A stretch of DNA of 5,856 nt, taken from the NCBI GenBank assembly GCA_020052135.1, contig JAGVPS010000119.1:1-5856 (forward strand), in the 5' to 3' direction. Under the pieces are notes generated by a model. That model saw only the letters and a list, made by a program, of their open reading frames with translations, was not told the DNA's origin and did no database searches. This stretch comes from Minisyncoccota bacterium (GTDB lineage: Bacteria; Patescibacteriota; Minisyncoccia; UBA6257; 1-14-0-10-40-38). Positions 1 to 4,277 of this stretch are shown piece after piece (the stretch's first letter is position 1; the number at the start of each line of letters is the position of its first letter). The translations under genes and the position numbers were made by a program.

Positions 1-195
1 CAAGCCAAAATTCTTTTGTCGCAAAGCGACAATCAAGAAATCCGAGCATTTCTAAAAAATATCGGCTCGAACTTCATTTTGAAAGATAAAAAATTCCAAA
101 TTGCGCTTAAAATCGGCTGGCGAGCCCTCGCAGAGGGCGAGCCAACAAAAACATTTCCTAACTGGCGGAGAGAGAGGGATTCGAACCCTCGATGA
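1..195 (+). CDS. C-terminal end of a probable serine recombinase (partial, runs off left edge)
   Basis: Frame 1 is open from the first base to a TGA at 193-195, giving 64 residues with no start in the window. The segment around residues 14-31 (IRAFLKNIGSNFILKDKK) resembles, from memory, the C-terminal part of the serine-recombinase (resolvase-type) proteins common in CPR genomes; no catalytic domain is visible because it would lie to the left. The tail changes character: residues about 40-48 are encoded by a hairpin repeat (118-144), and the last 10 or so (NWRRERDSNPR) are the antisense of tRNA-Ser(GGA). The protein therefore seems to read through a repeat and stop inside a convergent tRNA gene. 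Antisense-tRNA peptides of this kind are a well-known source of spurious ORFs, so the extreme C-terminus is less certain than the body. The family assignment is recognition from a short fragment, not proof. Confidence 0.5.
   Translation, partial: QAKILLSQSDNQEIRAFLKNIGSNFILKDKKFQIALKIGWRALAEGEPTKTFPNWRRERDSNPR
118..144. repeat. Imperfect hairpin repeat downstream of tRNA-Ser(GGA)
   Basis: The two 12-nt arms at 118-129 and 133-144 pair around a GCA loop with one internal 2-nt mismatch (GA against GA where TC would be needed). Read on the minus strand the hairpin follows tRNA-Ser(GGA), so it could end tRNA transcription, but no T-run follows directly. It lies inside the putative recombinase frame. 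The layout, GC-rich arms with a central 2-nt mismatch, recalls the hairpin at 2281-2330 but the sequences are not the same. Confidence 0.5.
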
Positions 196-252
196 CCTTA
201 CGGCCATACACGTTCTCCAAACGTGCCCCTTAAGCCTCTTGGGTATCTCTCC
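163..252 (-). tRNA. tRNA-Ser(GGA), with encoded CCA
   Basis: Minus-strand cloverleaf: 7-bp acceptor stem GGAGAGA/TCTCTCC with G discriminator, anticodon stem CACGT/ACGTG, loop TTGGAGA giving anticodon GGA (reads UCC/UCU), long variable arm typical of serine tRNAs, T-arm GAGGG-TTCGAAT-CCCTC. CCA is encoded at 163-165. The first 23 nt are shared with the end of endonuclease gene 1, and the 3' third is antisense to the putative recombinase tail. Confidence 0.96.
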
Positions 253-1252
253 TAGTGGCCTTAATTGTAGCAAAGTTCATATATCGATGCATATGATGAG
301 CATTATGAGAACCAACTATCGAAAAATATCGATCTACATTCTCTTTCCTATACACGTATACACCATCGATTGTTCGTTTTGCAGTTAGACCGAGGGAAAG
401 CAGTGTTCGAAAAACAAAGTCAGCCAGTGGACGAGAACGGTTCGTGAACGTCAAGCCGAGGTTGAAACAACGCGCTCCATGACTTATGTGATTGTGATGG
501 TAGACGCATCCGTCTGTATCCATTAGGCCGCGCAGGCATGCCGTGGCGTACTTCTTGTTATTTTTTATCCAATCGGGTACATCGGCCTGACGGAGTACTT
601 TGCTTCCGGGCGATACTCCTAATTGGGAAAGCATATTTACTAAACCTATTCCTGCAAGCGCCACATTACAGGTATGTTCATTTTTTCTTTGATATATTGC
701 GGGTGCAGCATGGAAAAGCTTGTGAAGTAAGTTTGATACGAAAATAATGTATTTTTTTTCTTCCTGACTGTTCAGTGTAATTTTAAGCTGATATGGTGTT
801 ATTCCACCATCTCCAAGAATAATGCCTATAAACTCCGCCAGATCATTTGACAATTTGGGGAGCGAATAGCTTCGCGGAGTTGGACAATTTGGATATCGCT
901 CCGGAAATTGCTTTCTCCTGAGTTGCGACATCCTCCCGCCTTTTTGTCTCCCTTCTTTTGTTCCGGGAGGTCCATAAAGTTCAAGCCTCCGCAGGCCCCC
1001 GCTTCGTGCACCCTTTTTAGCATACCAATAATTATCTATCAGTCTGAATGATGTCTTCGGTAAAGAAAATCTCTTTTGTATCCTTTTAAATGCTTCCTCG
1101 GAAAGAGTAAATTTTTCTCTCCGCCAATCACGGATCGTTCTTTCACTTACGCCACAGAGAACGGCTAATTTTTTAACCGTTGCATTTTGGTATTTTAAGA
1201 CTGAGAGTAAAAATTTTGTCTGTTGGCCCCTTGCAAAAAGTAGTCTTCCCAC
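230..1252 (-). CDS. LAGLIDADG homing endonuclease 1 with N-terminal helix-turn-helix
   Basis: 340 residues with two LAGLIDADG motifs, so a single chain should make both halves of the double-strand cutting site. Motif 1 is FIGIILGDG (141-149, catalytic-position Asp148); motif 2 is LRGLMDTDG (240-248, Asp247). An N-terminal HTH-like segment spans about 24-45 (LAVLCGVSERTIRDWRR), followed by a Gly/Lys/Arg-rich linker near 80-107 (GARSGG, LYG, EGRQKGG). A C-terminal IVGSHN block, typical of the family, lies at 312-317. The start is GTG, chosen because the length then matches the paralogue at 4827-5810 and because a TACAAT box lies exactly 6 nt upstream. No Shine-Dalgarno is seen. The last seven codons and TAA stop come from the 5' part of tRNA-Ser(GGA), giving a tail of 23 residues after the HN against 5 in the paralogue. 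No intron or intein context is visible, so it appears free-standing. Confidence 0.88.
   Translation of the reverse strand: MGRLLFARGQQTKFLLSVLKYQNATVKKLAVLCGVSERTIRDWRREKFTLSEEAFKRIQKRFSLPKTSFRLIDNYWYAKKGARSGGLRRLELYGPPGTKEGRQKGGRMSQLRRKQFPERYPNCPTPRSYSLPKLSNDLAEFIGIILGDGGITPYQLKITLNSQEEKKYIIFVSNLLHKLFHAAPAIYQRKNEHTCNVALAGIGLVNMLSQLGVSPGSKVLRQADVPDWIKNNKKYATACLRGLMDTDGCVYHHNHISHGARCFNLGLTFTNRSRPLADFVFRTLLSLGLTAKRTIDGVYVYRKENVDRYFSIVGSHNAHHMHRYMNFATIKATRRDTQEA
264..269 (-). promoter_or_regulatory. Candidate -10 box for tRNA-Ser(GGA) inside the endonuclease 1 gene
   Basis: TACAAT on the minus strand ends 11 nt before the tRNA 5' end, so a transcript starting about 7 nt downstream would carry only a few leader bases. 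No good -35 is seen. It lies within the last codons of endonuclease 1, consistent with the tRNA keeping its own promoter after that gene came to sit upstream. Confidence 0.4.
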
Positions 1253-1258
1253 AAACTA

Positions 1259-1287
1259 ATTGTATCTAAATATAAATAGGTTTGCAA
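1259..1287 (-). promoter_or_regulatory. Promoter of endonuclease 1 (leaderless type)
   Basis: On the minus strand TTGCAA (1282-1287), 17 bp, then TACAAT (1259-1264). The GTG start codon follows after exactly 6 nt, which would place the transcription start at or next to the start codon. Confidence 0.6.
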
Positions 1288-1304
1288 TACCTCCATATTT
1301 AGAT
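1264..1304. repeat. Inverted repeat in the divergent promoter region, possible operator
   Basis: ATCTAAATAT (1264-1273) is matched perfectly by its reverse complement ATATTTAGAT (1295-1304). Between them AGGT (1278-1281) and ACCT (1289-1292) flank the self-complementary TTGCAA (1282-1287). The structure lies between the two opposed -10 boxes. Inference: an operator able to control both genes; the HTH of endonuclease 1 is one candidate binder. Confidence 0.55.
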
Positions 1305-1312
1305 GATATACT
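1282..1312 (+). promoter_or_regulatory. Promoter of the EamA transporter (leaderless type, extended -10)
   Basis: Extended -10 TGATATACT (1304-1312), with the ATG exactly 6 nt after the hexamer. The palindromic TTGCAA at 1282-1287 may serve as a -35 at a long 19-bp spacing; the extended -10 could compensate. The same TTGCAA is the -35 of the opposite promoter. Confidence 0.55.
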
Positions 1313-1318
1313 ACGCCC

Positions 1319-2236
1319 ATGTCGATCCGAACTAAAGCTTTCTTTAGCTTGTTGCTTATTTCCGTCCTGTGGGGCTCTGCAGGAGTGGTTGCAAAAATAC
1401 TCATCCGCCAGTTACACCCGTACGTCGTGTTGTTTTACAGGTTTGCCATAGCTGCAATCGTTCTGCTTCCGTGGTTTATCAAAGCGAAAAAACCCATTCA
1501 CATGTGGCGCGTACTTGTCCCCTTTAGTCTGTTGTCAGCAGGAAACGCAATCCTTTTTTATTATGGCATTTCCCGAACAACCGTCAGCTCATCGGCAATC
1601 ATCGGCGCAAGCGTACCGCTCGTCACAGCTATTCTTGCGCGCTTATTAATCAATGAACGCACACCAAAGGAAAAACTTTTCGGCATCATCATCGGATTAA
1701 TAGGAGCTATGTACATCACACTTCTTCCTCTCTGGGAAGAGGGTAAAGTGCTCGGGGGAGATATTGTCGGAAACATGCTGCTCGTTGCCGCTGTCCTCTG
1801 TTGGACATTGTATGTCATCGGGTCGCGACGTTTTCTTTCCAACGACACGTATTCTCCTCTTGTTATGGCAGAAATAAACTTTCTCACGTTAGCCGTAGTC
1901 AGTCTGATACTTGCTGTTTCTACACGACAGCTATTTTTTGCACCAAAGGTTCTTGACCCCACATATCTCCTCGTATTTCTCTATAGCACTGTTCCGGTAA
2001 CAGTCGTCACATTTGGATTGTTTCAGTGGGTAATCAAACACATATCAGCAACGACGGCATCCCTGAAAGATTATATCCAGCTTGTTGTCGGTGTTGCATT
2101 ATCACTCATAGTACTGAAGGAAACAGTTAATGCTTCGTTTATCATCGGGAGTCTCATCGTTGTGGTGGGAATAAGTATCGCGACAGGAAAATCAGTATTT
2201 TCTCGCGTGATACAACAGCTTGCTCCGCTAAAATAG
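1319..2236 (+). CDS. EamA/DMT-family membrane transporter
   Basis: 305 residues, almost entirely hydrophobic, with about ten membrane-spanning segments arranged as two repeats, the usual size and form of the drug/metabolite transporter (EamA) family. Typical features are the first helix with LWGSAGVVAK (residues 17-26), the FYRFAIAA segment (39-46), LINERTPKEK (111-120) after the fourth helix, and in the second half LKDYIQLVVGV and VLKETVN near the end. It would sit in the inner membrane and move small metabolites, often outward; the substrate cannot be read from sequence. The ATG follows a TATACT box by 6 nt, and no ribosome-binding site is seen, so a leaderless mRNA is likely. It is transcribed away from endonuclease 1 and towards the minus-strand tRNA cluster. 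Its stop codon lies in a small 6-bp hairpin (2225-2239). Confidence 0.93.
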   Translation: MSIRTKAFFSLLLISVLWGSAGVVAKILIRQLHPYVVLFYRFAIAAIVLLPWFIKAKKPIHMWRVLVPFSLLSAGNAILFYYGISRTTVSSSAIIGASVPLVTAILARLLINERTPKEKLFGIIIGLIGAMYITLLPLWEEGKVLGGDIVGNMLLVAAVLCWTLYVIGSRRFLSNDTYSPLVMAEINFLTLAVVSLILAVSTRQLFFAPKVLDPTYLLVFLYSTVPVTVVTFGLFQWVIKHISATTASLKDYIQLVVGVALSLIVLKETVNASFIIGSLIVVVGISIATGKSVFSRVIQQLAPLK

Positions 2237-2248
2237 CGGGGTATTGTG

Positions 2249-2282
2249 CGCTTCTGTGCAGAGTCGAACTGCAATTACAGCC
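2249..2282 (-). pseudogene. tRNA 3'-half remnant (possibly an arginine tRNA)
   Basis: The minus strand shows an intact T-arm, TGCAG-TTCGACT-CTGCA, followed by a 3' acceptor strand CAGAAGC and G discriminator, and preceded by a 4-nt variable loop and GGCTG that could be the 3' strand of an anticodon stem. No matching 5' acceptor, D-arm or anticodon-loop sequence is found: where it should be, the 50-bp hairpin repeat begins. Laid against the neighbouring tRNA-Arg(CCG) the 3' halves align base for base in layout, so an arginine tRNA is the most natural guess. No CCA is encoded. It looks like a gene broken by repeat insertion or deletion. Confidence 0.6.
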
Positions 2283-2330
2283 TCCCGCCTGCGCATCGCC
2301 TGAGCGAAGCTCTGGCGGGCAGGCCGGAGG
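2281..2330. repeat. 50-bp GC-rich palindromic repeat (REP/MITE-like)
   Basis: A long imperfect palindrome bounded by CCTCC (2281-2285) and GGAGG (2326-2330). The inner arms CGCCTGAGC (2297-2305) and GCTCTGGCG (2309-2317) fold around GAA with a central 2-nt mismatch; the outer parts CGCCTGC and GCAGGC pair as well. The core matches, from memory, a dispersed hairpin seen repeatedly in Parcubacteria genomes. It abuts the tRNA remnant on one side and lies 6 nt from the 3' end of tRNA-Arg(CCG) on the other. It might act as a transcript-end stem, but no T-run follows in either direction. Confidence 0.75.
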
Positions 2331-2336
2331 GCTTTG

Positions 2337-2408
2337 CGCACCTGGCGAGAATCGAACTCGCATCACCGGCTTCGGAGGCCAGCACTCTATCCGTTAAGCT
2401 ACAGGTGC
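2337..2408 (-). tRNA. tRNA-Arg(CCG), no encoded CCA
   Basis: Minus-strand cloverleaf: acceptor GCACCTG/CAGGTGC with G discriminator, D-arm GCTT/GAGT with wobble pairs, anticodon stem CTGGC/GCCGG, loop CTCCGAA giving anticodon CCG (reads CGG), short variable loop, T-arm GCGAG-TTCGATT-CTCGC. CCA must be added. Its first 15 nt are also the last codons and stop of the deoxyribosyltransferase-like gene. Confidence 0.93.
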
Positions 2409-2816
2409 AATTTTACTTAAATCACCATTCAATACAATCGGCTTCATTGCGTGCATTTCCACACTATAATCCATTGTCGGAACCGGATACAAAAGGTATA
2501 TTTTCTTCCGAAGGCCGAATGCATACCCAATTTCCAAAAATGTATTGCCGCCGATGTAGCCGGCAATTCCTTTTTTCTTATAGTTGAGAATAAGAATTGC
2601 ATCGGATTTCTCTATCTTTCTAAAATGCTCACGGATAAAATCGTATTCTATTTTGGTTGATATTTTATCCTCATCCCGGCTCATGTATGCCTCGTTGGTT
2701 TTCTTATTCCAAAGCTCTGTGGGAACCAGCACTCGTATGCCCTGCGCTTCAAGCTCATGTTGCGCTTGCGCCATTTCACTATGAAACTGCATGCTGCCGC
2801 AGATGGTAATAATCAT
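2394..2816 (-). CDS. Nucleoside 2-deoxyribosyltransferase-like protein
   Basis: 140 residues, the size of a single-domain nucleoside 2-deoxyribosyltransferase-fold enzyme. The N-terminal strand and loop ITICGSM (3-9) match the family's nucleotide-binding start. SDAILILN (71-78) is the second strand with its Asp, and GGNTFLEIGYAFGLRKKIYL (89-108) carries the conserved Glu at 95 in the place of the catalytic nucleophile. Relatives swap bases between deoxynucleosides or cleave the glycosidic bond of nucleotides, in salvage or pool cleaning; which applies here is open. The start is fixed by the family motif beginning at residue 3. The ATG lies only 3 nt after the end of tRNA-Ser(CGA), so no ribosome-binding site is possible outside the tRNA, and tRNA 3' processing would leave a near-leaderless mRNA. 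The final codons and TAA lie inside tRNA-Arg(CCG), so tRNA 5' cleavage would remove the stop. Confidence 0.8.
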   Translation of the reverse strand: MIITICGSMQFHSEMAQAQHELEAQGIRVLVPTELWNKKTNEAYMSRDEDKISTKIEYDFIREHFRKIEKSDAILILNYKKKGIAGYIGGNTFLEIGYAFGLRKKIYLLYPVPTMDYSVEMHAMKPIVLNGDLSKIAPVA

Positions 2817-2819
2817 AAG

Positions 2820-2905
2820 CGGAGGATACAGGATTCGAACCTGTGCCTCCCTTGCGGGAGAACGGTTTTCGAGACCGTCGCCGTAAACCACTTGGCTAAT
2901 CCTCC
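2820..2905 (-). tRNA. tRNA-Ser(CGA), no encoded CCA
   Basis: Minus-strand cloverleaf: acceptor GGAGGAT/ATCCTCC with G discriminator, anticodon stem ACGGT/ACCGT, loop CTCGAAA giving anticodon CGA (reads UCG), long variable arm with CTCCC/GGGAG, T-arm ACAGG-TTCGAAT-CCTGT. The bases after the discriminator are CTT, then the ATG of the next gene, so CCA is not encoded. It starts 4 nt after the CCA of tRNA-Arg(GCG). Confidence 0.96.
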
Positions 2906-2909
2906 CCGT

Positions 2910-2986
2910 TGGTGCGCCCGGCGGGAGTTGAACCCACAATCGTCAGGTCCGCAACCTGATGCTCTATCCAGTTAAGCTACGGGCGC
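2910..2986 (-). tRNA. tRNA-Arg(GCG), with encoded CCA
   Basis: Minus-strand cloverleaf: acceptor GCGCCCG/CGGGCGC with A discriminator, D-arm GCTT/GAGC, anticodon stem TCAGG/CCTGA, loop TTGCGGA giving anticodon GCG (would read CGC/CGU), T-arm GTGGG-TTCAACT-CCCGC, and CCA at 2910-2912. An unmodified GCG anticodon for arginine differs from the ACG (inosine) form used by most bacteria. It heads the minus-strand tRNA cluster and lies 11 nt after the toxin gene. Confidence 0.95.
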
Positions 2987-2996
2987 AGTGGAGTTT

Positions 2997-3002
2997 ATTA
3001 TA
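2997..3002 (-). promoter_or_regulatory. -10 box for the tRNA-Arg/tRNA-Ser cluster
   Basis: A perfect TATAAT on the minus strand overlaps the last codon and stop of the toxin gene. It ends 10 nt before the tRNA-Arg(GCG) 5' end, so transcription could begin about 4 nt before the tRNA. No good -35 is visible. Read-through from the toxin-antitoxin operon is also possible. Confidence 0.5.
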
Positions 3003-3378
3003 CCGCAAATCGAAGTTTTGGGATGCCTTGATAGTGACGTCTGTTGCGTGTGGCTAATTTTGCTCCCACAAAGACACTCGTTGCTCCAACAAATAAATCC
3101 GCGAGGGTTACGGATATTTTGTGGTCTCGCTTGAGTTCGCCCGCAAAAACAGCAAGTTCTGTTCCTATAGGTATAACAATAAACCCATCAATAAGTTCGA
3201 GGAGTTTCCCAGCGATTGATTTTGATGATTTCCCTGCAAACAGTTCCAGAATGGTTACCGAAGAGAGATATAATTCGAATTTACCATCACGCTGTCCTTC
3301 TAGAAATCTGGGGAGTGTTCCGCTCCCAGTTCGCAAAAAATCGATAATAATATCACTATCAACGAGTATTTTCGTCAT
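2998..3378 (-). CDS. vapC: PIN-domain ribonuclease toxin, VapC-like
   Basis: 126 residues, normal for VapC. The PIN-domain acids are in place: Asp7 in ILVDSDIIIDFL, Glu45 in TILELFAG, Asp94 in VTLADLFVGA, with the usual C-terminal TRNRRHYQGIPKL (110-122) carrying Asn112. PIN toxins are Mg-dependent RNases that, in characterised VapC proteins, cut tRNA or rRNA and stop translation. The ATG overlaps the antitoxin stop as ATGA (3375-3378), so translation is likely coupled; no Shine-Dalgarno is seen. The longer reading frame upstream of this ATG is only overlap with the antitoxin gene in another frame. The stop codon lies 11 nt before a tRNA-Arg gene and overlaps its -10 box. The RNA target cannot be read from sequence. 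Confidence 0.9.
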   Translation of the reverse strand: MTKILVDSDIIIDFLRTGSGTLPRFLEGQRDGKFELYLSSVTILELFAGKSSKSIAGKLLELIDGFIVIPIGTELAVFAGELKRDHKISVTLADLFVGATSVFVGAKLATRNRRHYQGIPKLRFAV

Positions 3379-3641
3379 GAGAATATCTGTTGATTCCAAT
3401 ACCTCTTCTCCCGCGCTGTACGAGTCCAAGCTGCTTCGTTCTTCCAAACGCCCTTCAAGCTCGGAAGCACATGTATAAGAATATAATCTGCCCTACCCGC
3501 AGCGTCATCTCTTATCGGAACAATCTTTACGATCCGTTTTCCTTCTTTTTCCACTTCAACAACATCACCGGTCTTAGCGACTCTCTCCATGACGGCAAAT
3601 ATATCTTTTCTAAGAGCCGTGATTGGTAGAATATAATTCAT
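3375..3641 (-). CDS. Phd/YefM-family antitoxin of the VapC-like toxin
   Basis: 88 residues. The N-terminal half (ILPITALRKDIFAVMERV, 4-21) followed by GDVVEVEKEGKRIVKIVP (25-42) fits the Phd/YefM DNA-binding fold: an ISELR-like first helix and a two-strand hairpin with Gly-Lys. Residues from about 50 on should be the toxin-binding tail, with aromatic residues at Trp66, Trp72 and Trp82. The protein would neutralise the PIN toxin and repress its own operon as a dimer. The ATG at 3641 is preferred over the in-frame ATG at 3659 because the latter lies within the operator and upstream of the expected transcription start. The stop overlaps the toxin start by 4 nt. Pairing of Phd/YefM-type antitoxins with PIN toxins is known. 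Confidence 0.85.
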   Translation of the reverse strand: MNYILPITALRKDIFAVMERVAKTGDVVEVEKEGKRIVKIVPIRDDAAGRADYILIHVLPSLKGVWKNEAAWTRTAREKRYWNQQIFS

Positions 3642-3660
3642 ATGTACACTAGTGTACATA
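3641..3660. promoter_or_regulatory. Perfect 20-bp palindromic operator of the toxin-antitoxin operon
   Basis: TATGTACACTAGTGTACATA is its own reverse complement. It covers the -10 box and touches the first base of the antitoxin ATG. The position is what is expected for autorepression by the antitoxin, alone or with the toxin. Confidence 0.85.
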
Positions 3661-3679
3661 TCAAATTCTCGTTTGTCAA
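3651..3679 (-). promoter_or_regulatory. Promoter of the toxin-antitoxin operon
   Basis: On the minus strand TTGACA (3674-3679), 17 bp, TACACT (3651-3656). The -35 overlaps the stop codon of the upstream membrane-protein gene, and the -10 lies inside the palindrome. The ATG begins 9 nt after the -10, so the leader would be two or three bases at most. Confidence 0.75.
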
Positions 3680-4197
3680 GCTGAAGGCTTCTCCAGGGGA
3701 ATTTTCTTTGATAACCACGAGGATGCGTTATCGACCCAACTTTTCTCCGGTTTTTCCCGAAACGGTATGTACTGGGCAATAAGTTTGCGGACCAAAGCTT
3801 TATCCTGGGCTCCCAAAAGGATGATGATGCGCGTCCCGAATATCGGCCGCAGAACAAGCAACATCTGCCCCCACTGCTCCTCAAACCAAAATTCCGACAG
3901 CTCTTCCCACCGGTAATAATGCCCTGCGCTTTCGATCCCTAAGTTGGTAATCCGGTGTGTCACCTCCTCCGGCGGCACGGTAGAAAGAACGTAAATAAGA
4001 AATACGATGGATACGACGGCCGCGATGAGCAAAAACTCCCGGGCGAATACCAGAATGATGACGAGAAGAAATACAATTGCCCCGACGTTCGTAAAATATT
4101 CCTTATCACGGCGTTTGAAAAGCCGGGACGGGGAAGACCAGGCCAGAAGAACCTCTTGCTGGACTTGTTGTTTTGTATCGTCGGCAGTATCAACCAT
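3676..4197 (-). CDS. Conserved CPR-type membrane protein with two transmembrane helices
   Basis: 173 residues. A soluble start of about 35 residues, with WSSPSRLFKRRDKEYF at 20-35, leads into two hydrophobic helices at about 38-52 and 54-72. The rest (from PPEEVTHRITNLGI, 75-88) is soluble and contains YYRWEELSEFWFEE (94-107), a strand pattern reminiscent of PH-like domains such as bPH/DUF5673, and an amphipathic C-terminus. I recall closely similar hypothetical proteins from Parcubacteria and Microgenomates; none has a function known to me. ATG 4197 is chosen rather than the upstream ATG at 4230 because a TATACT box sits exactly 6 nt before it. Its stop codon overlaps the -35 of the toxin-antitoxin promoter, so some read-through into that operon is likely. 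Confidence 0.8.
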   Translation of the reverse strand: MVDTADDTKQQVQQEVLLAWSSPSRLFKRRDKEYFTNVGAIVFLLVIILVFAREFLLIAAVVSIVFLIYVLSTVPPEEVTHRITNLGIESAGHYYRWEELSEFWFEEQWGQMLLVLRPIFGTRIIILLGAQDKALVRKLIAQYIPFREKPEKSWVDNASSWLSKKIPLEKPSA

Positions 4198-4203
4198 GAG
4201 TTT

Positions 4204-4209
4204 AGTATA
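4204..4209 (-). promoter_or_regulatory. -10 box of the membrane-protein gene (leaderless type)
   Basis: TATACT on the minus strand is followed by 6 nt and then ATG, the same arrangement as in front of the transporter gene. The -35 region is poor (TTGGTT at a 15-bp spacing or TTTTGG at 17). Confidence 0.55.
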
Positions 4210-4277
4210 TATCAAATACTGAGTAACCAAAAGAGTGGAGCACTTAGGTCTGGAATACCTTCAAGGGAAACTATAAT

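Noticed and set aside
16..32. Perfect 7-bp hairpin TTGTCGC-AAA-GCGACAA
   Set aside because: It lies inside the recombinase-like frame and has no T-run on either strand; short stems of this size can arise by chance.
101..388. Open frame with GGERGIRTLDD-like peptide on the plus strand
   Set aside because: This is the antisense of tRNA-Ser(GGA) followed by the antisense of endonuclease 1, a familiar artefact; no start signal and no family resemblance.
230..1252. Group I or archaeal-type tRNA intron carrying endonuclease 1
   Set aside because: tRNA-Ser(GGA) folds completely from contiguous bases, and the endonuclege gene lies outside it apart from the 23-nt 5' overlap, so there is no intron to remove.
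1195..1302. Minus-strand frame beginning at an ATG with a GGAGGT nearby, possibly a frameshifted start of endonuclease 1
   Set aside because: The GTG start at 1252 already gives the same N-terminal length as the paralogue and has a well-placed promoter; the other frame shows no resemblance to the paralogue's N-terminus.
2225..2239. Hairpin CCGCTA-AAA-TAGCGG over the transporter stop codon as a terminator
   Set aside because: The stem is only 6 bp and no T-run follows, so termination is unsupported.
2246..2975. Plus-strand frames reading RIELASPASEAS, RIQDSNLCLPCG and RRELNPQSSG
   Set aside because: All are antisense translations of the tRNA-Arg and tRNA-Ser genes and of the deoxyribosyltransferase-like gene, not proteins.
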